NCBI GenBank assembly: GCA_900548455.1
Contig: URKQ01000007.1
Location: forward strand, 1 to 64,000
Source: an uncultured Clostridium sp.
GTDB lineage: Bacteria > Bacillota > Clostridia > Clostridiales > Clostridiaceae
Direction of reading: 5' to 3'
DNA: 64,000 nt
Positions 7,858-17,007 of the stretch are shown one piece after another. The translations under genes and the position numbers were made by a program. The notes beneath the pieces were generated by a model that was not told the origin of the DNA, did not search any database, and worked only from the letters and a program-made list of their open reading frames with translations. Positions within the stretch are counted from its first letter, which is position 1, and each line of letters opens with the position of its first letter.

Positions 7858-9358
7858 AATCTCTTCCCACAATCTTTTCTATGTTGTAATTTTGCATGTT
7901 GATAAAATATTCATCTACTGTAGTAATACCTTCTTTAACTAGCCTTTTAAAATTATCCTCAATAGTTTCTATATTAGCATCCTTGCATCTTTCCCTTAAA
8001 ATACCTTCATCACATATTCCTATAATTTCCTTTAGCCATTTATAAACAACTAATATTTCATAGGCAACAGTACGTCCTTTATAGCCTGTTCCATTACATT
8101 TCCCACAACCTTTTCCTTTGTAGCCTATAGTCTTATTCTTCACGTTTAAAATATCCATTTCCTTTGCTGAAAGCTCATAACTTTCCTTACAATCTGGACA
8201 TATACACCTAGTTAACCTTTGAGAAACAATTAATGTTAAAGAATCCCTTATTAATTCCATATCTATTCCCATATTCTTTAGTCTTATTAATGTAGATATA
8301 GCATCGTTAGTATGTAGTGTTGTTAAAACTAAATGTCCTGTAAGTGCAGCATTAATAGCCACTTCAGCAGTATTTCTATCCAATATTTCACCAATCATAA
8401 TTACATCTGGATCTTGTCTTAATACAGTCTTAATTATATCCTCATAACTATTTTTACCTAATCCATCTATGGACACTTGGTTAATTCCATTAAGTTGACA
8501 CTCAACAGGTTTCTCTAATGTAATAATATTTTTGCTTTCACTAGAAATTTCATTAATAAAGGAATATAAAGTAGTTGTTTTCCCACTTCCTGTAGCTCCT
8601 GTTACAATGATTAGACCTTGTTTTAAATTAATAGCATTTTTTAGTGTATAATAGTCATTTTCCAAAAAACCAAGATTTTTTAACCTTAATAACTCCTTAC
8701 TTTTCTTAAGTATCCTTAGTACAATTTTTTCACCATATATTGTTGGCAGTGTAGAAACTCTAAAATGATACTCCTCCTCATGAAAATTCATATATATTTC
8801 TCCATCTTGAGGCATATATTTTATGGCAATATCCATATTTCCAAGAATTTTAATTCTACTAACTAAGGTTTCATATATAGATTTTTCTAACTTAGTTATT
8901 ACTTTTAAACTTCCATCTATTCTAAATCGTATTATCACATTGCTTGAATTAGGTTCTAAATGAATATCACTAGCATTTCTAGAAACCCCTTCTTCTAGTA
9001 ATGATTCTAGCACTCTAGATGCCGGACTATTAACGCTTCTTGAAACCATAGAAGTCGTTCCCTTATTAGTTTTATCTATTTTCTTTGTAACCTCGCTTCT
9101 AAAATCCTCTTCATAATATACACTCAAATATTTCCACAGTTGTTCCTTAGTACACAACTTAATATCTACAGATAACTTTAATAAGAATTCTAATTGAATT
9201 ATTCTCTCTTTATTTAAAAATTCATAAGAAACTAGAAAAATCTTATTTTTTTCTATCTCATATGGAAACACACTATAATCTTCACATATTTTTTTAGAAA
9301 CCATATTTACAGCTTTTTTATTGATACAAATCAAGTCCAAATCTAAAATCTTATTCAC
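7847..9358 (-). CDS. pilB: Type IV pilus / type II secretion assembly ATPase
   Basis: GspE/PilB-family hexameric ATPase, 503 aa. Walker A GATGSGKT is at 254-261, the Walker B region DPDVIMIGEI is near 316-325, the His-box stretch is GHLVLTTLHT, and a C-terminal zinc site is formed by C387xxC390 and C418xxC421. The usual GEIRD block reads GEILD, so the conserved Arg is replaced by Leu. The start is GTG with RBS GGAAGAAG. It opens the nine-gene operon. No retraction ATPase (PilT) or prepilin peptidase follows, so this could be a pilus or a secretion pseudopilus. Confidence 0.9.
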   Translation of the reverse strand: MNKILDLDLICINKKAVNMVSKKICEDYSVFPYEIEKNKIFLVSYEFLNKERIIQLEFLLKLSVDIKLCTKEQLWKYLSVYYEEDFRSEVTKKIDKTNKGTTSMVSRSVNSPASRVLESLLEEGVSRNASDIHLEPNSSNVIIRFRIDGSLKVITKLEKSIYETLVSRIKILGNMDIAIKYMPQDGEIYMNFHEEEYHFRVSTLPTIYGEKIVLRILKKSKELLRLKNLGFLENDYYTLKNAINLKQGLIIVTGATGSGKTTTLYSFINEISSESKNIITLEKPVECQLNGINQVSIDGLGKNSYEDIIKTVLRQDPDVIMIGEILDRNTAEVAINAALTGHLVLTTLHTNDAISTLIRLKNMGIDMELIRDSLTLIVSQRLTRCICPDCKESYELSAKEMDILNVKNKTIGYKGKGCGKCNGTGYKGRTVAYEILVVYKWLKEIIGICDEGILRERCKDANIETIEDNFKRLVKEGITTVDEYFINMQNYNIEKIVGRDYGI

Positions 9359-9487
9359 ATTAATTCTTCTTCCTTATATTTTAAAGAAACTTATTTAATA
9401 ATTTTATGTTTCATTTATCACTATATTTAAATACTTTACATATTTTACACATTTATTCAAAATACAGAAAATTTACATAAAAAAATA

Positions 9488-9507
9488 GAGATCCCCATAG
9501 GAATCTC
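9488..9507 (-). terminator. recQ-dapF terminator, part of the repeat family
   Basis: On the minus strand the stem GAGATTCC...GGGGATCTC is followed by TATTTTTTT. The hairpin and the adjoining linker (9508-9552, including a GTAAC/GTTAC mini-stem) match those attached to the A bodies at 37.95, 41.36 and 47.75 kb. The rest of the gap up to 9358 (9359-9487) is AT-rich leader of the pilus operon without other recognisable features. Confidence 0.8.
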
Positions 9508-9568
9508 CACCCTCAGTAACGCTCCACTCCGTTACAATTCTTATATAAAATAAATTTTGCTACTACTA
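9508..9568 (-). repeat. Truncated A-type repeat unit at the dapF stop
   Basis: The linker (CCTCAGTAACG...GTTACAATTCTTATAT) and the first 14 or so bases of the A body (AATTTTGCTACTAC, 9553-9566) are present; the rest of the body is missing. The dapF stop codon (9566-9568) falls at the truncation point, so the repeat remnant supplies the end of the gene and its terminator. Confidence 0.65.
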
Positions 9569-10393
9569 AATAGTTATTTCTCCTTCAAATACGTTCATTG
9601 CCGGTCCAGTCATCATTACTCCCTCTTCTTCTATATCCACCTTTAATATCCCACCTGGGGCAATTACCTTTACTGACTTTCCTGTCAATCCTAACTTATT
9701 GCAAATGACTGCTGAACTACAACAGCCTGTTCCACATGCCAAGGTAGCCCCGGCCCCTCTTTCCCATGTATCAACCTTTATGGCTGTATCATCTATTATT
9801 CTGCAAAAGTTAACATTAGTTCCACTTGGGAATAGCTCATACTTTTCTATATCTGCACCTTCATCCACCTTAAACTCACTATCTTTAGTTAAAATTACTG
9901 TATGAGGAACTCCAAGTAATAAACTATTTATTTCATATTTTTTGCCCTTTATATTAATAGATTTTTTTATAATCTTATCTTCTCCTAGAGCAGGTATCTT
10001 ACTTGGTTCAAAAGAAGGTAGACCCATATTAATTTTAACACCAGTTACATTTTCACCTTCTAGAAAAAGTTCACATTTCTTTATTCCATCTCCAGTTTCA
10101 ACGAAGAAAACTTTTTTATCCACTAGCTTCTTTTCATATACATATTTTGCAAAGCATCTTATACCATTTCCGCACATACCAGCATAAGAACCATCAGCAT
10201 TAATTATAACCATTTGTATATCGGCAACGGAACTTGACCTTACAACTAAAATTCCATCTCCACCAATACCAAAATTCCTATCACATAACTTTAACGCCAA
10301 GGAATTTAAATCTTTATACTTTTCCTTTATATCTTCAAATACAATAAAGTCATTTCCTGCTCCTTGCATCTTAATAAATTCTAATTTATTCAT
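9566..10393 (-). CDS. dapF: Diaminopimelate epimerase
   Basis: Converts LL- to meso-diaminopimelate for lysine and peptidoglycan synthesis. It has 275 aa from the ATG at 10393, which is preceded by GGAGGT; an ATG at 10405 overlaps that RBS. The two active-site cysteines are in MCGNGIRC (Cys74) and ACGTGC (Cys220), with substrate-binding GAGNDF near the N-terminus. It lies 31 nt after recQ, probably in one transcript. It fits the meso-DAP type MurE encoded at 28.6 kb. The stop codon lies in a remnant of the A repeat. Confidence 0.95.
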   Translation of the reverse strand: MNKLEFIKMQGAGNDFIVFEDIKEKYKDLNSLALKLCDRNFGIGGDGILVVRSSSVADIQMVIINADGSYAGMCGNGIRCFAKYVYEKKLVDKKVFFVETGDGIKKCELFLEGENVTGVKINMGLPSFEPSKIPALGEDKIIKKSINIKGKKYEINSLLLGVPHTVILTKDSEFKVDEGADIEKYELFPSGTNVNFCRIIDDTAIKVDTWERGAGATLACGTGCCSSAVICNKLGLTGKSVKVIAPGGILKVDIEEEGVMMTGPAMNVFEGEITI

Positions 10394-10424
10394 AGTTACC
10401 TCCATTTCAAATAAGTAAAATAAT

Positions 10425-12203
10425 TTATAACCCTGATTCCTTAATATAATCTAAAATAGTTTCTTTAAATTTTTCACCATATCTTTCATACTTTACTTCC
10501 CCAACACCAGAAATCTCCAAAAACTCTTCTTTATTCTTAGGAATTTTTGTGCTCATTTCCTTAAGTGTACCATCTCCAAATATAATATATGGAGGAATTC
10601 CAGCTTCTTTTGCTAGATTATATCTAAGCTTTCGAAGAACTTCAAACAATTCATTATTATCATTTTGTTTAACTTTAACTTTAAACTCCTTAAACATAAC
10701 CTTTTCTTTATTCTTAATTACATCCATAGACTTATTATTCAGTGCTAAAACAGGATAAGTTCCTCCACCTTGACTGATATATCCATGGGAGACTAGAGTA
10801 TTTAAAAAAGTCTTCAATTCATCACTAGAATAATCTTTCATTATTCCATAGGTGGATAAACTATCGAAATTCATATGTAACACTTTTTTATTTTTAGATC
10901 CCCTCAGTACATCTATAACCATAGTACTTCCATAACCTTGGTTCATTCTATATATGCATGACATTACCTTTTGTGCATCTACTGTCTTATCAATAACTTC
11001 TCCTTCATTTAAACAATTACTACAATTCCCACATTCTTTTTCATATTCTTCTCCAAAATAATTAAGTAAATACTTTCTATAGCAGGAATTACTATAAACA
11101 AAATCAACCATTTGCTGCAATGTTTTATACTGATGTTCTTTTCTTTCTAGATTGTCCATACTAATTTCAATTAAGTACTTTTGAATATGAATATCTCCAG
11201 GTGAAAATAAAAGTATACAACTACTAACTTCTCCATCCCTACCTGCTCTTCCAATCTCTTGATAATATCCTTCAATATTCTTTGGCATATTATAGTGAAT
11301 TATAAATCTAATATTAGACTTATCAATTCCCATTCCAAAGGCATTTGTAGCTACCATAATTCTTACTCTATCATAAATAAAGTTTTCTTGGTTTTCTCTT
11401 CTCTCCTCATCGGAAAGTCCACCATGATATCTAGTAACACTGTATCCCTTTCCCAAAAGATCTTCATATACATTATCAACTTCTTTTCTTGTTGCCGCAT
11501 ATATAATACCACTTTGATCATCATTTTCCTTTAAATATTTATAAATATACTTTCTCTTATTTTCCGATTTAACTATAGTAATAGAGAGATTTTCTCTATC
11601 AAACCCAGATATAAAAATCTTTGGATTTTCAAGTCTTAATAACTTTACAACATCTCTTCTCACTTCTAAAGATGCCGTTGCTGTAAATGCAGTTACTATT
11701 GGTCTAACCTTAAGTAACTCAATAAAGGCTGCAATTTTTCTATAACTACCACGAAAATCATGGCCCCATTGAGATACACAGTGTGCCTCGTCTATCGCTA
11801 TTTGACTAACTTTAACTGAAGATATTATATTTATAAATTCATAACTCTCCAATCGTTCTGGTGCGATATAAAGAATTTTATATCTCTCCTCTTTAATTCC
11901 TTGTAATACGTTATTAAAGTCACTAGTAGATAGAGAACTATTTATGTATGCTGCATCTATTCCTATATCACATAATGTATCAACCTGATCCTTCATTAAA
12001 GATATTAAAGGAGACACCACTATAGTAAGGCCTTCCAAAATCAATGCTGGAATCTGGTAACATATAGATTTTCCACTACCAGTAGACATAATAGTAAGCA
12101 CATCTCTACCCTCTAATATACTTTCTATTACCTCCTCTTGACCCTTTCTAAATTCTTTATATCCATAATATTGTTTTAAAACCGATTTAATTCTATTTTC
12201 CAA
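10425..12203 (-). CDS. recQ: ATP-dependent DNA helicase RecQ
   Basis: 3'-5' DNA helicase of recombination and fork repair, 592 aa. Walker A TGSGKS is at 41-46, DEAH at 138-141 and the arginine-finger motif YQEIGRAGRDG lies near 305. The RQC zinc cysteines are C..ECGNCSNC near 375-400, and a C-terminal HRDC domain lies near 515-585 (EFLEISGVGEVKYERYGEKF). This is the full RecQ architecture at near-normal length. It is divergent from the plus-strand rqcH/fbpA gene, with 240 nt between. Confidence 0.96.
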   Translation of the reverse strand: MENRIKSVLKQYYGYKEFRKGQEEVIESILEGRDVLTIMSTGSGKSICYQIPALILEGLTIVVSPLISLMKDQVDTLCDIGIDAAYINSSLSTSDFNNVLQGIKEERYKILYIAPERLESYEFINIISSVKVSQIAIDEAHCVSQWGHDFRGSYRKIAAFIELLKVRPIVTAFTATASLEVRRDVVKLLRLENPKIFISGFDRENLSITIVKSENKRKYIYKYLKENDDQSGIIYAATRKEVDNVYEDLLGKGYSVTRYHGGLSDEERRENQENFIYDRVRIMVATNAFGMGIDKSNIRFIIHYNMPKNIEGYYQEIGRAGRDGEVSSCILLFSPGDIHIQKYLIEISMDNLERKEHQYKTLQQMVDFVYSNSCYRKYLLNYFGEEYEKECGNCSNCLNEGEVIDKTVDAQKVMSCIYRMNQGYGSTMVIDVLRGSKNKKVLHMNFDSLSTYGIMKDYSSDELKTFLNTLVSHGYISQGGGTYPVLALNNKSMDVIKNKEKVMFKEFKVKVKQNDNNELFEVLRKLRYNLAKEAGIPPYIIFGDGTLKEMSTKIPKNKEEFLEISGVGEVKYERYGEKFKETILDYIKESGL

Positions 12204-12386
12204 ATTTCCACTTCCTTATAAGTCACTGCTGTTTTTATCACTCATTCTATTTTACTACAAAGTTTTTCAATTTCATAACATCTTAATCATAACTTATATA
12301 TCATTTAAATATCAACAATCCACTTATGGTTTTATTTCTAAAATAATAGTGATATACTTTAGATTATATAAGCTAAATTAGAATGC

Positions 12387-12417
12387 GTAGGTTCACCATA
12401 ATTTTAACATAACCTAC
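12387..12417. promoter_or_regulatory. Inverted repeat in the rqcH/fbpA leader
   Basis: GTAGGTT (12387-12393) and its exact inverse AACCTAC (12411-12417) are separated by 17 nt and end 9 nt before the RBS region of the next gene. It could be an operator or a leader hairpin. The rest of the recQ/rqcH gap (12204-12386) is AT-rich; I could not fix a confident promoter in it. Confidence 0.35.
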
Positions 12418-12443
12418 AACTATTCTTGAAAGGAATGATTTAC

Positions 12444-14192
12444 ATGGCATTAGATGGACTATATCTCAGTGCGTTATGTAAGGAAATAAAAGATACCTTA
12501 CTAAACTGTAGAGTTGATAAAATAACCCAACCTGAAAAGGACGAAATAATTATTAGTTTTAAAATAAATAGAAAAGCAGTAAAACTTCAACTCAGTGCTA
12601 ACGCCTCATATCCTAAAGTTAATTTCACTAGTTATACAAAGGAGAGCCCTATAAAAGCTCCTGTATTTTGTATGGTACTTAGAAAATATTTAAATACTGC
12701 TGTTTTAAAAGATGTAACTCAACTTAATAATGATAGAGTTCTTTTTCTAGACTTTGAAAGCAGTGACGATTTAGGATTTAACAGTATTTATACTTTGATT
12801 ATTGAAATAATGGGTCGTCATAGTAATATAACTCTTGTGAGAAAAAGAGATAACTTAATAATGGATTCAATTAAACATATAACTCCTGATATAAATAGTT
12901 ATAGATCTCTTTTCCCTGGAATTGAATATGTTTATCCTCCAAAAAGCAATAGAATTAATATCTTTCAATGTACATTTGAAGATTTCAACGAAAAAGTTCA
13001 AAATATAGATGATGAAATAAGTGAACTTGATGAAAAAATTATTTCTAAAGTTTTTGATGGCTTTAGCAAACCTATTTCAAAAGAAATCATTTATAGATTA
13101 AAAAAGGATAATATTTCACTATGCTTAGATAATTTAAATGAGATTTATGAAAGTATATCAAAAATATTTAATCCACTTAAAAATGGTTCCTATGAATTAT
13201 TTAGTTACAGCTCAAATAATGAACTTAAAGAATTCCACTGTATATTATTAACTCATCTCACAGATGAAAATATAACTTCCATAAAATTCGAATCCCCTAG
13301 TAAGTTACTAGAGGACTTCTATTATGAAAGAGACAAAGTTAATAGGCTACAGAGTAAAAGTCATGACACTCAAAAAGTTGTACTTAATAACTTAGACAGA
13401 GTTGAGAAAAAATTAAATATACTAAATAAAACCTTAATTGACTGTGAAGAAAAGCCAAAATACAATTTATATGGAGAACTTATTACATCAAATATTTATA
13501 ACATAAAAAGAGGCGACAAATCTGTAACTGTAATAAATTATTATAGTGAAAATGGAGATACCGTAGAGATACCTCTTGATGTAAATAAAACGCCATCAGA
13601 AAATGCACAAAAATACTTTAAAAAATATAATAAGTTAAAAAAAGCTGAGGAAAATGCTTTAATTCAAATTGAATTAGCCGAAGATGAAAAAACTTACTTA
13701 GAATCCGTTGTAACAAATATTGAAAATGCGGATAATTATAAAGAGTTAGAAGATATTAGAAGTGAACTTGTAGAAACAGGCTACATAGCCTTTAAAAAAT
13801 CAATGAAAAATAAAAAAGATAAGCCATCAAAACCTCATCACTATCTATCTAGTGATGGTATAGATATATATGTTGGTAAAAACAATATTCAAAATGATTA
13901 TTTAACTTTAAAGTTTGCTCATAACAATGATATTTGGATGCATATAAAAAACATCCCAGGTTCGCATGTAATTGTTAAAAATACAGGTAATGTTCCTGAT
14001 AGCACCCTTTTAGAGGCTGCAACATTAGCTGCTTATTATAGCAAGGGAAAAAATTCTACTAAAATTCCAATTGACTATACAGAAGTAAGAAACGTTAAAA
14101 AAATACCTAAAGGAAAACCAGGAATGGTAACCTACTCAACAAACAAGACAATTTATGTAGATCCAAAAAAACTTGATTTAAAAGAAATCTAA
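12444..14192 (+). CDS. rqcH: Rqc2/FbpA (NFACT) ribosome quality control protein
   Basis: 582-aa NFACT-family protein, the bacterial Rqc2 homologue, once annotated as fibronectin-binding protein. By family knowledge it binds stalled 50S subunits and adds C-terminal alanine tails. The N-terminus MALDGLYLSALCKEI opens the NFACT-N domain. A central helical coiled coil spans about 290-440. The NFACT-R domain near 470-560 contains SSDGIDIYVGKNN and NDIWMHIKNIPGSHV. I chose the ATG at 12444, after GAAAGGA, because it matches the family N-terminus; TTG and ATG codons just upstream are in frame. Confidence 0.93.
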   Translation: MALDGLYLSALCKEIKDTLLNCRVDKITQPEKDEIIISFKINRKAVKLQLSANASYPKVNFTSYTKESPIKAPVFCMVLRKYLNTAVLKDVTQLNNDRVLFLDFESSDDLGFNSIYTLIIEIMGRHSNITLVRKRDNLIMDSIKHITPDINSYRSLFPGIEYVYPPKSNRINIFQCTFEDFNEKVQNIDDEISELDEKIISKVFDGFSKPISKEIIYRLKKDNISLCLDNLNEIYESISKIFNPLKNGSYELFSYSSNNELKEFHCILLTHLTDENITSIKFESPSKLLEDFYYERDKVNRLQSKSHDTQKVVLNNLDRVEKKLNILNKTLIDCEEKPKYNLYGELITSNIYNIKRGDKSVTVINYYSENGDTVEIPLDVNKTPSENAQKYFKKYNKLKKAEENALIQIELAEDEKTYLESVVTNIENADNYKELEDIRSELVETGYIAFKKSMKNKKDKPSKPHHYLSSDGIDIYVGKNNIQNDYLTLKFAHNNDIWMHIKNIPGSHVIVKNTGNVPDSTLLEAATLAAYYSKGKNSTKIPIDYTEVRNVKKIPKGKPGMVTYSTNKTIYVDPKKLDLKEI

Positions 14193-14213
14193 TTTTATTT
14201 AAAAATATAAAAA

Positions 14214-14248
14214 AAGATGCTTTGATTTTAACATCGAAGCATCTTTTT
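14214..14248 (+). terminator. Terminator of rqcH/fbpA
   Basis: Stem AAGATGCTTTGAT / ATCGAAGCATCTT, loop about 6 nt, followed by a run of T. It stands 21 nt after the stop codon. Confidence 0.9.
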
Positions 14249-14348
14249 ATTGGCTCTGCATTACAATTATAAATATACAATGAGTCTAAACAATTCAAAT
14301 TATAAGTTTCTTTACAAAGTAATAATAACACAATTTATAAAAAATATA

Positions 14349-14369
14349 GGGATTTCCTTAAGAAATCCC
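14349..14369 (-). terminator. Terminator after the THUMP methyltransferase operon
   Basis: On the minus strand GGGATTTC-TTAAG-GAAATCCC is followed by TATATTTTTT. This hairpin is of the same kind as those at 41823-41842 and 47401-47419, which belong to the C-type repeat units. Here it is followed (14372-14412) by the low-complexity TTCACTCTTCACT pattern. Confidence 0.8.
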
Positions 14370-14412
14370 ATCTTTCACTTTTCACTCTTCACTCTTACTT
14401 CTTCACTCTTCC

Positions 14413-15528
14413 CTACTTTTTAGGGTTATATTGATAGTAATAGCATTGAAGTCTTCCATTATAAAGCTTTCTATTCTTGTCTGCTTTTTTTCCAAAATCT
14501 CTTTGAAAATCTTCATAGGATGTTAATACATAACAAGACCAATCATTAAGATTTTTATATACACCTGAAAATGTAGTGTATAATTTTTTTACTTCTTCTT
14601 TATCCATCAAACGCTCTCCATAAGGTGGATTAGTTATTATCATTCCACATTTCTTTTTAGAGCTAACATTTGCCATATCTAATTTCTGAAAATGTATAAT
14701 GTCTTCAACACCTGCTTTACGAGCATTATCTCTAGCAGTCCTTAATATTCTACCATCAATATCAGATGCTTCAATTACAACTTCTTTCTTATTTACTGAT
14801 CTTCTAGCACCATCTCTAACTTGTTCCCATATCTCTTTATCAAAAGTTGGCCAAGTCTCAGATACAAAATGTCTGTTAACACCAGGTGCCATATTTTTAG
14901 CAATTAAAGCCGCTTCAATTGGTATGGTTCCTGAACCACAGAAAGGATCAATTAAAAGCTCATCCCCATTGTATTTAGATATTAGCACTAAAGATGCTGC
15001 AAGTGTTTCTTTTAACGGTGCTGTACCTGCATTTTCTCTATAACCTCTTTTATGAAGTCCCACACCTGATGTATCTATAGCTAGTGTAACTATATCTTTT
15101 AAAATAGCAACTTCAATTTTAAACACTGGTCCATCTTCACTGAACCAATTAGTATTATATCTTTCTTTCATTTTTTCAACAACGGCTTTTTTTACAATAC
15201 CTTGACAATCCGGAACACTATGAAGCATTGATTTTACTGATTTCCCTATTATATGCATCTTCCCATCAATAGGAATTAATTTATCCCATTGTACTTTTTT
15301 TGTTCCTTGAAATAATTCTTCAAAGGATGTAGCTTTGAATTCAGCCATTTGAATAAATACTCTTTCAGCTGTTCTTAAATGAATATTACAAATTGCAATA
15401 TCCATCTCATCCCCTTCAAAAGTAATTTTACCATTTTCAACTTTTAAATCTTCATATCCTAAGTTTTTTAACTCTTTGGCAGTAATAGCTTCAATACCAA
15501 AGGTGGTAGTTACCATTATATTATACAT
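14413..15528 (-). CDS. THUMP-domain RNA N2-guanine methyltransferase (RlmL/YpsC family)
   Basis: 371 aa. An N-terminal THUMP RNA-binding domain (about 1-160) precedes a Rossmann methyltransferase of the UPF0020 family. LLIDPFCGSGTIPIEAALIA near 190-210 is the SAM-binding motif I, and NPPYGERL near 304 is the amino-methylase motif IV. It matches the small Gram-positive relatives of RlmL (YpsC), which methylate 23S rRNA guanine; the exact target here is inferred. It is last in a run with pyrR, rluD-like and lspA, 12 nt after pyrR. Confidence 0.88.
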   Translation of the reverse strand: MYNIMVTTTFGIEAITAKELKNLGYEDLKVENGKITFEGDEMDIAICNIHLRTAERVFIQMAEFKATSFEELFQGTKKVQWDKLIPIDGKMHIIGKSVKSMLHSVPDCQGIVKKAVVEKMKERYNTNWFSEDGPVFKIEVAILKDIVTLAIDTSGVGLHKRGYRENAGTAPLKETLAASLVLISKYNGDELLIDPFCGSGTIPIEAALIAKNMAPGVNRHFVSETWPTFDKEIWEQVRDGARRSVNKKEVVIEASDIDGRILRTARDNARKAGVEDIIHFQKLDMANVSSKKKCGMIITNPPYGERLMDKEEVKKLYTTFSGVYKNLNDWSCYVLTSYEDFQRDFGKKADKNRKLYNGRLQCYYYQYNPKK

Positions 15529-15540
15529 ACGTTTTTTCTC

Positions 15541-16080
15541 CTAAATATTATCATATAGACCTACAGTATCTGTTCCATCCATCTCCACAAGTTTTACTGA
15601 TATATCTTCTTTTCTAGATGTAGGGATATTTTTACCTACATAATCAGCTCTAATTGGAAGTTCTCTATGGCCTCTATCAATTAAAACTGCAAGTTGAATC
15701 ATTTCTGGTCTTCCCATATCAATTATAGCATCAATAGCTGCTCTAACACTTCTACCTGTATAAAGCACATCATCAACTAGAACAATTTTCTTACCAGTAA
15801 TATCGCCTTCATAATTGATACTGTTATGTTCTTTTAAATTTTCTGGTCTTGTTAAATCGTCTCTATATTTAGTAATATCAATACTTCCAACCTCTACCTT
15901 TGCATCTTCAAATTTTTCTATTAAATCTGCAATTCTATGAGCTAGTGGTACCCCTCTTGATTTTATACCAAGCAATACTAAATTTTCTGTACCTTTATTT
16001 TTCTCTGTAATTTCATGTGCAATTCTTGTAAGGGTTCTATGTATAGCTTTTTGATCCATTAATTCTGATTTTAATTCCAC
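15541..16080 (-). CDS. pyrR: Bifunctional pyr operon regulator / uracil phosphoribosyltransferase
   Basis: 179 aa. The PRPP-binding loop VLVDDVLYTGRSVRAA is near 97-112, with the surrounding PyrR signature (SIDITKYRDDL). The family binds attenuator RNA of pyrimidine genes when UMP is high and has weak UPRTase activity. The start codon is GTG with GGAGG upstream. No pyr biosynthetic genes or PyrR-binding attenuator are seen nearby, so it would act in trans. Confidence 0.95.
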   Translation of the reverse strand: MELKSELMDQKAIHRTLTRIAHEITEKNKGTENLVLLGIKSRGVPLAHRIADLIEKFEDAKVEVGSIDITKYRDDLTRPENLKEHNSINYEGDITGKKIVLVDDVLYTGRSVRAAIDAIIDMGRPEMIQLAVLIDRGHRELPIRADYVGKNIPTSRKEDISVKLVEMDGTDTVGLYDNI

Positions 16081-16092
16081 GAAAATTCCTCC

Positions 16093-17007
16093 TTATACTT
16101 CCTTCCTTAACTTATCTAAAACTTCCTCAAAATAAGCAGGAAGTTGAGAATTAAATTCCATATACTTTCCTGTTGTAGGATGAATAAATCCTAAAATTTT
16201 AGCATGCAGTGCCTGACCCTGAAGTTTAAATCTCTGTTTTTTATGACCATATACAGGATCACCTATAAGTGGATGATGTATATATGCCATATGAACTCTA
16301 ATTTGATGTGTTCTACCAGTTTCTAGCCTACATTCAACTAAAGTATTATTTTTAAACCTCTCTATAACTTTAAAGTGAGTAACAGCTTCTTTTCCATCTC
16401 TAACAACAGCCATTTTTATTCGTTCAACTGGGTGTCGTCCAATATTAGTTCTAATTGTACCTTCATCCTCTTTAATTATACCTTCTACAATAGCATAATA
16501 AGCCCTTGTCATTGAATGATCTTTTAATTGCATAGCCAAAGAATTATGTGCTTTATCATTTTTAGCAATAACTAGCACTCCAGAAGTGTCCTTATCTATT
16601 CTATGAACTATTCCAGGTCTAATAACTCCATTTATACCAGATAGGTCTTTACAATGATATAAAAGACCATTTACAAGAGTTCCACTATAATTCCCCGGTG
16701 CCGGATGAACCACCATATCTTGAGGCTTATTTATAACAATAACATCACTATCTTCATAGACAATGTCCATTGGTATATTCTCTGCTTCTACTTCTAACTC
16801 AACAGGTTCTACTTCTTCGATTTCAATCCTGTCATCTCTTCTTAATTTATAATTACTTTTCTTTAGATTTCCATTAACCTTTATATTTCCTTTTTCAATT
16901 AATCCTTGAACAAAAGATCTAGACATTTCCTCATAATTTTCTGTAACAAAAACATCTAATCTTTTTCCTATCATTTCTTCTTCTACTGTATATACTTTAG
17001 TTTCCAT
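16093..17007 (-). CDS. RluA-family pseudouridine synthase (RluD/YlyB type)
   Basis: 304 aa. An N-terminal S4 RNA-binding domain (about 14-80) precedes the catalytic domain. The motif GIVHRIDKDTSGVLVIAK near 133-150 contains the catalytic Asp, and TGRTHQIRVH follows near 225. The family isomerises uridines in 23S rRNA helix 69 or related sites; the exact target is not visible. It starts at the very end of lspA (1-nt overlap), the usual lspA-rluD pairing in Firmicutes. Confidence 0.93.
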   Translation of the reverse strand: METKVYTVEEEMIGKRLDVFVTENYEEMSRSFVQGLIEKGNIKVNGNLKKSNYKLRRDDRIEIEEVEPVELEVEAENIPMDIVYEDSDVIVINKPQDMVVHPAPGNYSGTLVNGLLYHCKDLSGINGVIRPGIVHRIDKDTSGVLVIAKNDKAHNSLAMQLKDHSMTRAYYAIVEGIIKEDEGTIRTNIGRHPVERIKMAVVRDGKEAVTHFKVIERFKNNTLVECRLETGRTHQIRVHMAYIHHPLIGDPVYGHKKQRFKLQGQALHAKILGFIHPTTGKYMEFNSQLPAYFEEVLDKLRKEV

